This document shows positions 17,798-25,923 of a stretch of DNA of 64,000 nt, one piece after another (within the stretch, counting starts at the first letter, position 1; every line of letters starts with the position of its first letter). A program made the translations under genes and the position numbers. Origin of the DNA: an uncultured Dongia sp. (GTDB taxonomy: Bacteria; Pseudomonadota; Alphaproteobacteria; Dongiales; Dongiaceae); assembly GCF_936916975.1 (NCBI RefSeq), contig NZ_CAKZGO010000038.1, forward strand, positions 1-64,000, read 5' to 3'. The notes under the pieces were generated by a model. It ran no database searches, had not been told where the DNA came from, and was given only the letters and a program-made list of their open reading frames with translations.

Positions 17798-19039
17798 ATG
17801 GCGACGATGCCTCGTGTCCGGATGATGTGGATGGCGACCTTGGTAGCCAGTTGCATGCTGCTCGCAGGCTGTGGCAATCTGGTGGCACCCAGCATGGGAT
17901 CGTCGTCCGAGACCGTCAGTGCACCGGCCAATCCCAATATGGGCCAGGTCGTCAACGGCGCTTACGTCGTGGCGCCGGGCGACACGTTGGCCAGCGTTTC
18001 GAACCGCACCAATACGCCGATCCGCGCGCTCATTGATAACAACGGCCTGCAGCCACCTTACAATATCCGTCCGGGCCAGGAGCTCCGCATCGCCGAGCGA
18101 CAGAATTATGTCGTGAAGGGTGGCGATACCTTGATCGGGATTTCGAAGCGATTTCACGTCCAGCAGAGTGCGCTGGTCGAACTCAATGATCTGAAGCCGC
18201 CCTACAAGCTGCGGGTCGGGCAATCGCTGGTCCTGCCAAGCGCGGTGGAAGCAACGCAGACTGCGGGGGTGGCGTCTGCTTTGCCCCAATCGACCACGCC
18301 GCAGGTCGCAGCACCGCAGGTCGATGTCGTGCCGGCCGCGTCCAATGCTGGTTCGGTTTCCGCGTCGGCCCTGCCACCGCCACCGGGCGCCAAAGCGGCG
18401 CCGGCATCAACGGTACCAAGCAGCCAACCGGGGGCCAAGCCGCTGACGCCAGCGGCCTCGACGCCAACCGCCTTGCCGCCGCCAGTGACAGTGCCGACCG
18501 TGCCTGCCAATGCGGCTCCCGGTGAACCCGACCTGACGGCCGCTGAAGAGGCGGTCGAGGGTGCCTATGAGAAGGCCGCGCAGCCTCAGACGACAACGCC
18601 GGCAGCCGCCAAGCCGGTTGAAGCGCCAAAAGTTGCCAATGTCGGTCCGGCAAGTTCTGCCGGTTTTTCATGGCCTGTACAGGGCAACGTGATCCTGAAA
18701 TACGGCGCCACCTCCGATGGACTTCGCAATGACGGTATCAATATTGCGGCGCCTGCCGGCGCACCCGTGATGGCAGCAGCGGACGGTACAGTCGCCTATG
18801 CCGGCAATCAGCTACGCGGTTTCGGCAATCTGGTGCTGATCCGCCATGCCAACGGCCTCATCACCGCCTATGCCCACAATCAGTCATTGCTGGTCCAGAA
18901 GGGCGACAAGGTGAAGCGTGGCGCCACGATCGCGCGGGTCGGCTCGACCGGAAATGTGGCGAAGCCGCAGCTTCATTTCGAGATCCGCAAAGGCGAAGAG
19001 CCGGTGGATCCGATGAAATACCTCGATGGCGGTGCCTAG
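17798..19039 (+). CDS. nlpD: NlpD/EnvC-like LysM-M23 lipoprotein
   Basis: Cell-envelope lipoprotein expected to activate peptidoglycan amidases at the septum. The 413-residue precursor has a lipobox LLAGC with the cysteine near residue 26. Two LysM domains follow (YVVAPGDTLASVSNR and YVVKGGDTLIGISKRF), then an Ala/Pro-rich linker and a C-terminal M23 fold with GNLVLIRHANGL, YAHN and PQLHFEIR. The usual HxxxD zinc site appears as NDGIN, so peptidase activity is doubtful. The ATG at 17798 is seven bases from GGAGA; an in-frame TTG overlaps the pcm stop. The stop overlaps that of the convergent ATPase gene by four bases. Confidence 0.93.
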   Translation: MATMPRVRMMWMATLVASCMLLAGCGNLVAPSMGSSSETVSAPANPNMGQVVNGAYVVAPGDTLASVSNRTNTPIRALIDNNGLQPPYNIRPGQELRIAERQNYVVKGGDTLIGISKRFHVQQSALVELNDLKPPYKLRVGQSLVLPSAVEATQTAGVASALPQSTTPQVAAPQVDVVPAASNAGSVSASALPPPPGAKAAPASTVPSSQPGAKPLTPAASTPTALPPPVTVPTVPANAAPGEPDLTAAEEAVEGAYEKAAQPQTTTPAAAKPVEAPKVANVGPASSAGFSWPVQGNVILKYGATSDGLRNDGINIAAPAGAPVMAAADGTVAYAGNQLRGFGNLVLIRHANGLITAYAHNQSLLVQKGDKVKRGATIARVGSTGNVAKPQLHFEIRKGEEPVDPMKYLDGGA

Positions 19040-19896
19040 AGTGCAATCGTCTTGCCGAGACGTCCGGCAAGATCCTGGATGAACTGCCAGGCGACACGGC
19101 CCGAGCGAGCGCCACGCGTCATAGACCACTCGATTGCCTGAGCATGAACGTCCTCTGTTGGTAGATCCAGGCCGAAGCTCCGACAATAGCCGTCGATGAT
19201 GGCGAAGAATGTCTCCTGGTCGCAATTGTGGAAGCCCAGCCAAAGCCCGAAGCGATCCGAGAGTGAAACCTTTTCCTCGACCGCCTCGGACGGGTTGATT
19301 GCCGTCGACCGTTCATTCTCGATCATGTCACGCGGCATCAGGTGGCGGCGGTTCGAGGTGGCGTAGAACAGCACATTGCCCGGCCGGCCTTCGAGGCCAC
19401 CCTCCAGCACGGCTTTCAGGGATTTGTAGCTGGCGTCGGTCGCGTCAAAGGACAGGTCGTCACAGAAGATGACACTGCGGCGCTTCTGATCGCGCAGCAG
19501 GCTGAGCAGACGGGGCAGGGTGACCAGATCTTCGCGGTGGATCTCGATGAGTGTCAGCGGTGTTGCAGGATCCAGATTGACGGCTGCATGCACGGCCTTC
19601 ACCAGCGAGCTCTTGCCGGTACCGCGCGCTCCCCAGAGCAGGGCGTTGTTGGCCGGGAGGCCGCGCGCAAAGCGCCTGGTGTTATCAAGCAGAATGTCTT
19701 TGTTGCGCTCGATCCCCTGCAGCAAGTTGATATGCACGCGCGAGACCGATGGCACCGGCTCAAGCCAACTGGTTTCAGCCTGCCACACAAACGCTTCGGC
19801 GCCAGCAAGGTCGATCACCTTGCTGGGTGGCGGCGCTAGGCGCTCCAGGCTGTCGGCAATCCGCTGCAACAGGGGAATCACGTCGTCTTTGGTCAT
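19036..19896 (-). CDS. DUF815-family AAA-type ATPase
   Basis: A 286-residue ATPase with Walker A GARGTGKSS at residues 89-97, Walker B VIFCDDLSF near 146, a sensor-like YATSNRRHLMPRD and the downstream SDRFGLWLGFHNCDQ motif. This set matches the DUF815/COG2607 group, often found beside nlpD in alphaproteobacteria. The biochemical role is not established. The ATG at 19896 was preferred over an in-frame GTG three codons upstream because GAGG lies eight bases before it. It is convergent with nlpD. Confidence 0.87.
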   Translation of the reverse strand: MTKDDVIPLLQRIADSLERLAPPPSKVIDLAGAEAFVWQAETSWLEPVPSVSRVHINLLQGIERNKDILLDNTRRFARGLPANNALLWGARGTGKSSLVKAVHAAVNLDPATPLTLIEIHREDLVTLPRLLSLLRDQKRRSVIFCDDLSFDATDASYKSLKAVLEGGLEGRPGNVLFYATSNRRHLMPRDMIENERSTAINPSEAVEEKVSLSDRFGLWLGFHNCDQETFFAIIDGYCRSFGLDLPTEDVHAQAIEWSMTRGARSGRVAWQFIQDLAGRLGKTIAL

Positions 19897-20014
19897 CTGC
19901 CTCACCTCGTCGGTATGCAGATTTCATAACGACTTGATGGCGTGAGCGCCAGTGTCACCGGTGTTGGCGGGCGAAACAAAAAAAGAACCAAGCGCTCGTA
20001 GCGATCGATCGACG

Positions 20015-20701
20015 TTACAGGTGTTGCCAACCGGGCGGAGCGTCGTCCATGACGTAATGGATGTAGCCGAACAGCACCTCGATGGCATCCCCGTTTCGAC
20101 GCAGTGGCAAGAGAAGGATGAGATAGTCGACATGTTCGCGGCTATTATCGCGGCTCCAGCGCAGGCTGTCATAGCGCAACGCGACTGAACCGGCGGCAGC
20201 TTTGAGATGATGCTCCCAAATCAAATGATAGGCATCCGTCCTTGGCACCATTTGGCTGAGCATCGATCCACTGTAGTCGATGCCGTCAACGGCGACGACG
20301 GCCGTTCCGAGCAAGCGATAGTGAAAGTCATAGGCCGGGTCGCCCACGACATCGATCAGCAGCACATTGGGCAGAAGTTTGGGTATTTCCGTCGGATCGA
20401 TATCCGTACGCAGCGGTGGGCGATCGTCGATTTTCTTGGATTGCCAATAATCCATAAATGCCCGCAAATCGCCGTGCGCCGTGGCGGATATGGCTGCCTC
20501 GAAATCTGCCGTCCCGTATGCAATGAGCGATCGTGGTGCGCCCGGCCTCAATGATGGCAGGATGGAGTGGTTCACGGCCTTACCCCGGTTCGGTGAAACC
20601 GCGCCCAGCATCCCCCGCCTGACCATCGCCCCATCATTTATCAGCGATCCAGGCCACCAAGCGTCTCTATTAACTATAATCTGCTTCAGAGAGATGTCCA
20701 A
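20015..20701 (-). CDS. PAS_5-domain protein of unknown function
   Basis: A 228-residue cytoplasmic protein. The central part fits the PAS_5 family (PF07310) of alphaproteobacteria: MDYWQSKKIDDRPPLRTDID near residue 85, DPTEIPKLLPNVLLIDV near 100, then YDFHYRLLGTAVVAVDGIDYSG near 125. No output domain is seen, so it would be a stand-alone sensor or a binding protein. The N-terminal 60 residues have no clear family match, and the true start may be one of the internal methionines near residues 26-31. It stands apart from its neighbours with gaps of over 100 bases on both sides. Confidence 0.7.
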   Translation of the reverse strand: MDISLKQIIVNRDAWWPGSLINDGAMVRRGMLGAVSPNRGKAVNHSILPSLRPGAPRSLIAYGTADFEAAISATAHGDLRAFMDYWQSKKIDDRPPLRTDIDPTEIPKLLPNVLLIDVVGDPAYDFHYRLLGTAVVAVDGIDYSGSMLSQMVPRTDAYHLIWEHHLKAAAGSVALRYDSLRWSRDNSREHVDYLILLLPLRRNGDAIEVLFGYIHYVMDDAPPGWQHL

Positions 20702-20931
20702 TACTGGATTCGCGGCAAATAAAACCCGCTAATGTCGTCAGAATTTCTTGCCAGATGCGGCTGGTCGCGTCTAGGCACGGGAATTTCGCGGCGACTTGAA
20801 ATACTAGCTTGCCGAAGCGAGACGATCGGATGGTCGGCGCCAACGCGGCCCCTTGCGTGCTGCCATATCAAAGCGTCAGGCTGCCCAGATTCCGCGGCGG
20901 TATGGGCAGTCTGCGCTTCGTGCTTTTCCCG

Positions 20932-21864
20932 TTAGAGGCCGAGCATTTTCTTGACGGCTGCCAGGCCATCGCCGCCATCGGTCGTGGTGACACCCGCCAG
21001 CCATGTGTTGAGATAGTCGGGATGCGCCTTCAGTGCTTTTTCGGCCGCTTCGGTCGGACTCATGCTGTCACGGATGAGATAGGCCATTCCCTCGTTCTCC
21101 AATGCGACGTCGAACGTCACATTTCTTAGCAGAGCCGCGACGTTCGGGCATTCCTGCATGTATCCCTGGCGCACCTGCGTATGTACCGTCGCAGCGCCCA
21201 TGTTGGCACCGTAATAGGCGTCGCCACCCGTGAGATAGGCGAGCGGGAACTCATTGTTCATGGGATGCGGTGCCCAGCCCTGAAAGACAATCCACCCCTG
21301 TGTCTTAGTGACCTTATCGACCTGGCTGAGCATGCCTTGTTCGCTGGATTCGACGACTTCCCAGTCGGCGAGGTTGAACTTCGCATCCTTGATGATGTCG
21401 AACATCAACTGGTTCGACCCAGGCTCGATGCCATACATCTTGCGGTCGAATTTTTCGGGGAATTTTGCGAGGTCGGCAATGTCATGCACGCCGGCGTCGT
21501 AGACATATTGCGGCACCGCGAAAGTGTATTTGGCGCCCTCGAGATTCTGATGTACCGTCTCGACGGACCCATCTGCTTTGTAAGCCTCGTAATAGCTCGT
21601 CATGGCCGGGTCCCAGTATCCCATGAAGATATCAAGATCCTTGTTCTTCAGGCTCTGATAGATGATGTCGAGCCCGAGCAGATTGGAGTCTGCCTGATAG
21701 CCAAGGGCGGTGAGCATCGTTTGCATGATGCCGGTGGTGAACGTCAGATCGTTCCAGCCGGGTTCGGCCATGCGGACCTGGTGACAGGCTTCCGGCTCGG
21801 CCGCCTGTGCGATCGACGGTGCCGCCAGTGCCGCTACCCCAAACAGGAACGAAAATTTTCGCAT
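20932..21864 (-). CDS. choline/glycine betaine ABC transporter, periplasmic binding protein (ChoX/ProX-like)
   Basis: The 310-residue precursor has a signal peptide cleaved after AQA near residue 22. The mature part starts EACHQVRMAEPGWNDL and carries GYWDPAM, VPQYVYDAGVHDIADL and MYGIEPGSNQLMFD, hallmarks of the OpuAC fold and in particular of choline-binding ChoX. The aromatic residues needed for the cation-pi box are present, but individual assignment was not attempted. No permease or ATPase gene of this system is in the window. It diverges from a BetI-like repressor, with operator repeats in between. Confidence 0.88.
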   Translation of the reverse strand: MRKFSFLFGVAALAAPSIAQAAEPEACHQVRMAEPGWNDLTFTTGIMQTMLTALGYQADSNLLGLDIIYQSLKNKDLDIFMGYWDPAMTSYYEAYKADGSVETVHQNLEGAKYTFAVPQYVYDAGVHDIADLAKFPEKFDRKMYGIEPGSNQLMFDIIKDAKFNLADWEVVESSEQGMLSQVDKVTKTQGWIVFQGWAPHPMNNEFPLAYLTGGDAYYGANMGAATVHTQVRQGYMQECPNVAALLRNVTFDVALENEGMAYLIRDSMSPTEAAEKALKAHPDYLNTWLAGVTTTDGGDGLAAVKKMLGL

Positions 21865-21895
21865 GCCAGCCTCCCTTAGGTGACGTCCAAATCTG

Positions 21896-21956
21896 TTTAT
21901 TGACCGTTTGGTTTGTTTATTGACCTATGGGTCAATTTATAGACCAAGTGGACAAC
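21896..21956. promoter_or_regulatory. three tandem operator-like dyads between choX-like and betI-like genes
   Basis: The 18-bp perfect palindrome ATTGACC-TATG-GGTCAAT at 21919-21936 is flanked exactly 20 bp on each side by degenerate copies at 21899-21916 and 21939-21956. The half-site TTTATTGACC recurs at 21896, 21916 and (as TTTATAGACC) 21936. Two-turn spacing puts all copies on the same face of the helix. The shape resembles BetI operators (ATTGAA...TTCAAT), so the adjacent TetR-family gene is the likely ligand-responsive repressor. Confidence 0.75.
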
Positions 21957-22008
21957 GCAGACAAGGGCAGCAACAATGGCTGAGTAGTTGTTTCATGGGA
22001 GAGCCGCT

Positions 22009-22626
22009 TTGGCGCGTCTGAGTATCGAACAGTTGAGGCGGCAGGAGTTGGCCAGTGCTGCCTACGAAATCCTGCAGGAGGAGGGCATTGCCGGAACCAC
22101 CCTGGCAAAGGTAGCCGAGCGCGCGGGTATGTCGAAGGGCATCGTGCTCCATTACTTCAAAGGCAAGGACGAGCTGCTGGAAGTGGTCATGCGGCATGCC
22201 AATGCTCTGCTGCGAGATGAGGTGGCGGCGCTAATGACACGCGCCACGACGCCGCGGGAGCGGATCGAGGCGATTATCGCCGGCAACTTCTCGCCCAAAT
22301 TCTTTAAGCCTGAAATATGCAATGCATGGCTGTCGCTCTGTGCCGAGGTACCGCGTAATGCCAAATTCGCACGGATTCAGCGCGCCATCCATGCGCGGAT
22401 GCGCAGCAATCTCCTCTCCGGCTTGAAGGCGCTGTTACCGACGGCGCGGGCTGACGCCGCTGTCATCGGCATAACTGCAATGATTGATGGCCTGTGGCTT
22501 CGCTTCGGACTGAGCCAGGAGGGACTAAGCCTGCTCGATGCCAAGGCGCAAATGGATGGCATCCTCGACCTCCATCTCGGCTCGGCCGGCAAGGTCGTCG
22601 GTGGATCTAAACGCCGCCGGGCGTGA
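22009..22626 (+). CDS. betI: TetR-family repressor, BetI-like
   Basis: A 205-residue DNA-binding protein with an N-terminal TetR helix-turn-helix (GTTLAKVAERAGMSKGIVLHYF, residues about 31-52) and a BetI-like effector domain containing NAWLSLCAEVPRNAKFARIQRAIHARM. BetI represses choline uptake and oxidation genes until choline is present. The TTG at 22009 is chosen because GGGAGAG lies five to six bases before it; an in-frame TTG at 21988 lacks one. It diverges from the choline-binding protein gene and ends overlapping the convergent phosphopantetheinyl transferase gene by 20 bases. Confidence 0.85.
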   Translation: MARLSIEQLRRQELASAAYEILQEEGIAGTTLAKVAERAGMSKGIVLHYFKGKDELLEVVMRHANALLRDEVAALMTRATTPRERIEAIIAGNFSPKFFKPEICNAWLSLCAEVPRNAKFARIQRAIHARMRSNLLSGLKALLPTARADAAVIGITAMIDGLWLRFGLSQEGLSLLDAKAQMDGILDLHLGSAGKVVGGSKRRRA

Positions 22627-23212
22627 CGTTCTGCCAGACAATTTCCCCAGGCAAAGCGTGATCCGGCCTTACGGCCATGGCGAAGCTCAAACCGGCAGCA
22701 AGGCGATGATGGGCCAACTGCCAGCCCTGCCAGTCCCAGTATCCCTCGTCGGGCCCTGCGGCTACCCGGTCAACCCGATCGGCGGCCATGGCCAAGCCAG
22801 CGCCCAGCGCCTTGGCAATCGCCTCCCGCAAGGTCCAGGTGCGATAGAAGCCGTTGGCCCCGTCGCGGTTGCAGCGACGCCGTTCCGCTTGCCCGAAAGC
22901 GGCCTCAGCGATGCCAGGCAGGTTGCGCCCTGGCCTTGCCAACTCGATATCGACGCCGATCGGCCCAACTGCGGTCGCAGCGGCGGCCAAGTACGGGCCG
23001 CTATGCGAGAGCGATACGGAAAGGGTGGATGGTGCGCCGTCTCGGTCGATGATCACAGGGCGGCCGGACGGTTCTGTTGCAATGCAATATATATCTGGGG
23101 GCAGGCCGGTGACATGGGAAACCATTTGCCGTAACAGCTGTTGTCCAGAGGGCTGGCGCTTTGCCTGCTCCGGTACGTTCACAATGGCGAAATAAACATG
23201 GTTATCGGTCAT
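22607..23212 (-). CDS. 4'-phosphopantetheinyl transferase of the aryl polyene cluster (ApeB position)
   Basis: Attaches phosphopantetheine from CoA to the carrier proteins. The 201-residue protein has the Sfp-type motifs: GRPVII, SLSHSGPYLAAA, GVDIELA with the metal-binding Asp and Glu, and FYRTWTLREAIAKALGAGL (W-x-x-R/K-E-A-x-x-K). The start is set at MTDNHVYFAIVNVP; an upstream ATG 14 codons earlier has no family match. It diverges from the first biosynthetic gene across 98 bases, and its natural substrates are the two adjacent carrier proteins. It ends overlapping the betI-like gene. Confidence 0.85.
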   Translation of the reverse strand: MTDNHVYFAIVNVPEQAKRQPSGQQLLRQMVSHVTGLPPDIYCIATEPSGRPVIIDRDGAPSTLSVSLSHSGPYLAAAATAVGPIGVDIELARPGRNLPGIAEAAFGQAERRRCNRDGANGFYRTWTLREAIAKALGAGLAMAADRVDRVAAGPDEGYWDWQGWQLAHHRLAAGLSFAMAVRPDHALPGEIVWQNVTPGGV

Positions 23213-23310
23213 ATCACGCTTGTTCGGAGGGACGGGGGCCGTATAACAGCCCAAGGAGATGGCGGTCTGTTCATTTTCGACCAGCGCCTAATTCGCGGCC
23301 GGAAGTATTC

Positions 23311-24054
23311 ATGATCGACGGCGAACTGCCCAGCCCAATGTTGACAGTTGCTGTCCGCGACTGGTTTGCCTGGACGCCCGGTCGCGAGACGAGGGCCGAC
23401 TGGCTGGCTTGGGCCGGCCGGGATGTTGCCGCGGTCGCAACAGAACCGATGCCTGCGCTGCCTATGATGCTGCGCCGTCGCGCAACGCCGATCGGCCAGA
23501 AGGTGCTCGGAGCAGCCCTGGCCTGCCAAGGTTCGCAGGAGGCACGCTATGTCCTGGCCTCGCGGCATGGTGAGTTCGATCGCACGGTGACAATTTTGAC
23601 GTCACTGGCCGAAAATGAGCAGCCATCGCCGGCTGAGTTCAGCATGTCTGTTCATCACGGCCTGGCCGGGCTGTTGTCGATTCATACCGGCAATCGCCAG
23701 GGCCACATTGCAGTGGCGGCATCGCTCGATACTTTCGGCTATGGCCTGCTGGAAGCTGCTGCGTGCCTTCATGAGTCGCCCGAACAACCGGTTCTGTTCG
23801 TTTATTTCGATGGTCCTCTGCCGGACAGTTATGCACCGTTCAGGCTCGTCGCAGAGGCCGACCTGCCCTTGGTGGTTGCCTTGACCCTGAGCGCCGATGG
23901 TGAGGATCGGATCTCGGTTGGATGCGCGGCTGCCGACAGGAATGGCGCCGCCGATAGCCTGCCGCAGGGTTTCCTGAAATTCCTGCTTACAAATGCGGTA
24001 GCGGCGACAGGTATCGGCGAGGAAATGACATGGCGGTGGCGCCGTGCCGCTTAA
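23311..24054 (+). CDS. APE chain-length-factor-like ketosynthase protein (ApeC type)
   Basis: A 247-residue protein resembling the N-terminal half of a ketosynthase (PF13723 type). VHHGLAGLLSIHTGN near residue 115 and VAASLDTFGYGLLEAAACL near 133 correspond to the region holding the catalytic cysteine in real ketosynthases, but the sequence there lacks cysteine (AASLD). In studied APE pathways ApeC forms a heterodimer with the ketosynthase ApeO and sets chain length. GGAAG precedes the ATG at 23311. It heads the long operon and overlaps the acyltransferase gene. Confidence 0.8.
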   Translation: MIDGELPSPMLTVAVRDWFAWTPGRETRADWLAWAGRDVAAVATEPMPALPMMLRRRATPIGQKVLGAALACQGSQEARYVLASRHGEFDRTVTILTSLAENEQPSPAEFSMSVHHGLAGLLSIHTGNRQGHIAVAASLDTFGYGLLEAAACLHESPEQPVLFVYFDGPLPDSYAPFRLVAEADLPLVVALTLSADGEDRISVGCAAADRNGAADSLPQGFLKFLLTNAVAATGIGEEMTWRWRRAA

Positions 24055-24820
24055 CGCATTGAATTACGTCTGGCGCCTGCTTGTAACCGGCATCGCCTTC
24101 GCGTGTTTCTTCGGCGGTGGCCTTGTCCTTGCTTTGACGGTCTTTCCGACGATCGCGGTGTTTGTGCGCCGTGAGGAACGACGCGTTCGCGCGACACAGG
24201 CAGTCATTCACCATACCTTTCGCTTCTACATCGCCATGCTGGAATTGCTCGGCATCATCAAGCTGGAAGTCCACGGCGTATCTGTATTGCTGGATGGCAA
24301 GGGCCGCATGATCATCGCGAACCATCCGACGCTGCTTGACGTCGTGGTGCTGATGTCGCTGGTCCCGCGTGCGCAATGCATCGTCAAGGCAGAGCTGTGG
24401 CGCAGCCGATGGCTGGGGGGCGTCATGCGTTGGGCCGGCTATATCCGCAACGATCTGGAGCCGGAGGCTTTGCTGGCGGCCTGTAAGACAGCCATGGCCG
24501 AGGGTAAAGGCTTGATCATCTTCCCCGAAGGCACCCGGTCGCGCCCTGGAGAGGCCCTACAATTTCGGCGTGGATTCGCCAATATCGCCCTGCTGGCGGA
24601 GGCCGAAATTCAGCTGGTGATGATAGATTGCCGCCCGATCATGCTCAGTAAAGGCGATCCATGGTGGAAAATACCAGCAAAACGGTCCCTGTTTCGGGTA
24701 TCAGTGGGGGAGCGTCTGGACGCCGCGGAGACCCTTAGCTATCAATACCGTTCGTTGGCGGCCAGGCAGTTGGTGCGCCGGCTGCAAACCTATTTCACGG
24801 AACAGTTGGGACTTGGATAA
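24044..24820 (+). CDS. 1-acylglycerol-3-phosphate O-acyltransferase-like protein (ApeD type)
   Basis: The 258-residue membrane-associated acyltransferase has an N-terminal hydrophobic anchor (LVTGIAFACFFGGGLVLALT), the NHPTLLD motif (HX4D catalytic pair) near residue 90 and the substrate-binding FPEGTRSRPGE near 160. Together these define the PlsC/LPLAT family. In APE clusters such proteins are thought to place the pigment chain on a lipid acceptor. The GTG start overlaps the preceding gene; the stop is six bases before the first carrier protein gene. Confidence 0.85.
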   Translation: MPLNALNYVWRLLVTGIAFACFFGGGLVLALTVFPTIAVFVRREERRVRATQAVIHHTFRFYIAMLELLGIIKLEVHGVSVLLDGKGRMIIANHPTLLDVVVLMSLVPRAQCIVKAELWRSRWLGGVMRWAGYIRNDLEPEALLAACKTAMAEGKGLIIFPEGTRSRPGEALQFRRGFANIALLAEAEIQLVMIDCRPIMLSKGDPWWKIPAKRSLFRVSVGERLDAAETLSYQYRSLAARQLVRRLQTYFTEQLGLG

Positions 24821-24826
24821 CGGCGT

Positions 24827-25111
24827 ATGGACGATCTCGAACGTGACATCAAGGCGCTGATCATTGATGCGCTGAAATTGGAAGATATTCAGCCTGATGA
24901 TATCGACAGCCGGGAAATGCTTTTCGGCACCGGGCTGGGTCTGGATTCGATCGATGCTCTGGAATTGGGCATAGCGCTGCGCAAGCATTACGGCCTGCGT
25001 ATTGAGACCATTACGGATGAAGTGAAGGGGCATTTCGCAAGCGTCCGTAGCCTGGCAGCCTTCGTGCAAGATCAGCGCAAACGCGATGGTGGTGCCGATG
25101 CTGTCGCGTGA
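24827..25111 (+). CDS. acyl carrier protein 1 of the aryl polyene cluster (ApeE type)
   Basis: A 94-residue acidic carrier protein. The phosphopantetheine attachment serine lies in GLGLDSIDALELGIAL, near residue 43 (DSID is the site). Two carrier proteins in tandem are a hallmark of aryl polyene systems. It starts six bases after the acyltransferase gene and overlaps the second carrier gene by 14 bases when that gene starts at 25098. Confidence 0.9.
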   Translation: MDDLERDIKALIIDALKLEDIQPDDIDSREMLFGTGLGLDSIDALELGIALRKHYGLRIETITDEVKGHFASVRSLAAFVQDQRKRDGGADAVA

Positions 25112-25346
25112 GGACGTTCAGGGCAAGCTCTACAGCTATCTGCAGGACATGTTCGAGATTCCTGGCGAGAAAATCTCGCTGCGTGCTCGGCTTTACGAAG
25201 ATCTCGATCTAGATTCGATCGACGCTGTTGATCTCGTTGTGAAGCTGCAGGAATTGACTGGTCGCAAGCTGAAGGTAGACGAATTCAAATCCGTGCGCAC
25301 GGTCGGCGATGTGATTGACCGCGTCCATGCCGTTCTCGCCGAATAG
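25098..25346 (+). CDS. acyl carrier protein 2 of the aryl polyene cluster (ApeF type)
   Basis: An 82-residue carrier protein with the attachment serine in YEDLDLDSIDAVDLVVKLQ, near residue 36. The start MLSREDVQGKLY at 25098 fits the usual N-terminus; an in-frame ATG four codons earlier (25086) would add MVVP. GGTGGT precedes the chosen start. It lies inside the overlap chain of the operon, ending 20 bases into the next gene. Confidence 0.88.
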   Translation: MLSREDVQGKLYSYLQDMFEIPGEKISLRARLYEDLDLDSIDAVDLVVKLQELTGRKLKVDEFKSVRTVGDVIDRVHAVLAE

Positions 25347-25923
25347 GCCAGTCGGGCAGCGCGGTCGGCTGGGTGCTGTGCTGTTCGCCACGGTCGCAGC
25401 GGCCTATCCAATCGTGGTCTATCTCCTTCGCGACCAAATTCCGTTCTACCTCTTCGCACTGGGCGCGTGCCTGCTGCTGTTGTTGCGGGCAGTGGTAGCG
25501 CCGACCGATATCACCCGGTTTCTTCGCCTACCTTTGGCGATCGCCGCGCTGGTGCTTGCTGTCATGGTATTGTTCGATGCAGCCGTCGCTGCCAAAGCCT
25601 ATCCCGCCATGCTCAGCCTTCTGATTGCGGCGGTCTTCGGAAATTCCCTGCGTCATCCCCCAAGTCTGATCGAACGTCTGGCGCGATTGAAGGATCCGGC
25701 GTTGTCGATGGCGGGCCAAGATTACTGCCGCAGCGTCACCTGGCTGTGGACAATCTGGTTGGCCGCCAATGCCGTGATCGCGGCCGGCCTCGCGATTTGG
25801 GGCAGTATCGCCATCTGGGCGTTATGGACCGGACTTCTTTCGTACATTGTCACGGCCGTCTTGTTCCTCGGTGAGATCGTACTGCGATCAAAGCTGCAAC
25901 GCGCGACGGTGGGGCCGCGATGA
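25327..25923 (+). CDS. membrane protein of the aryl polyene cluster (ApeG type, COG4648)
   Basis: A 198-residue integral membrane protein with about six hydrophobic segments, including LFATVAAAYPIVVYLL, YLFALGACLLLLLRAVV and LPLAIAALVLAVMVLF. A conserved-looking stretch GNSLRHPPSLIERLARLKD lies near residue 105. This arrangement matches the membrane protein found in most APE clusters, whose function is not known. The ATG at 25327 lies within the carrier gene; an in-frame TTG is 12 bases upstream. The stop overlaps the ligase start by four bases. Confidence 0.8.
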   Translation: MPFSPNRPVGQRGRLGAVLFATVAAAYPIVVYLLRDQIPFYLFALGACLLLLLRAVVAPTDITRFLRLPLAIAALVLAVMVLFDAAVAAKAYPAMLSLLIAAVFGNSLRHPPSLIERLARLKDPALSMAGQDYCRSVTWLWTIWLAANAVIAAGLAIWGSIAIWALWTGLLSYIVTAVLFLGEIVLRSKLQRATVGPR

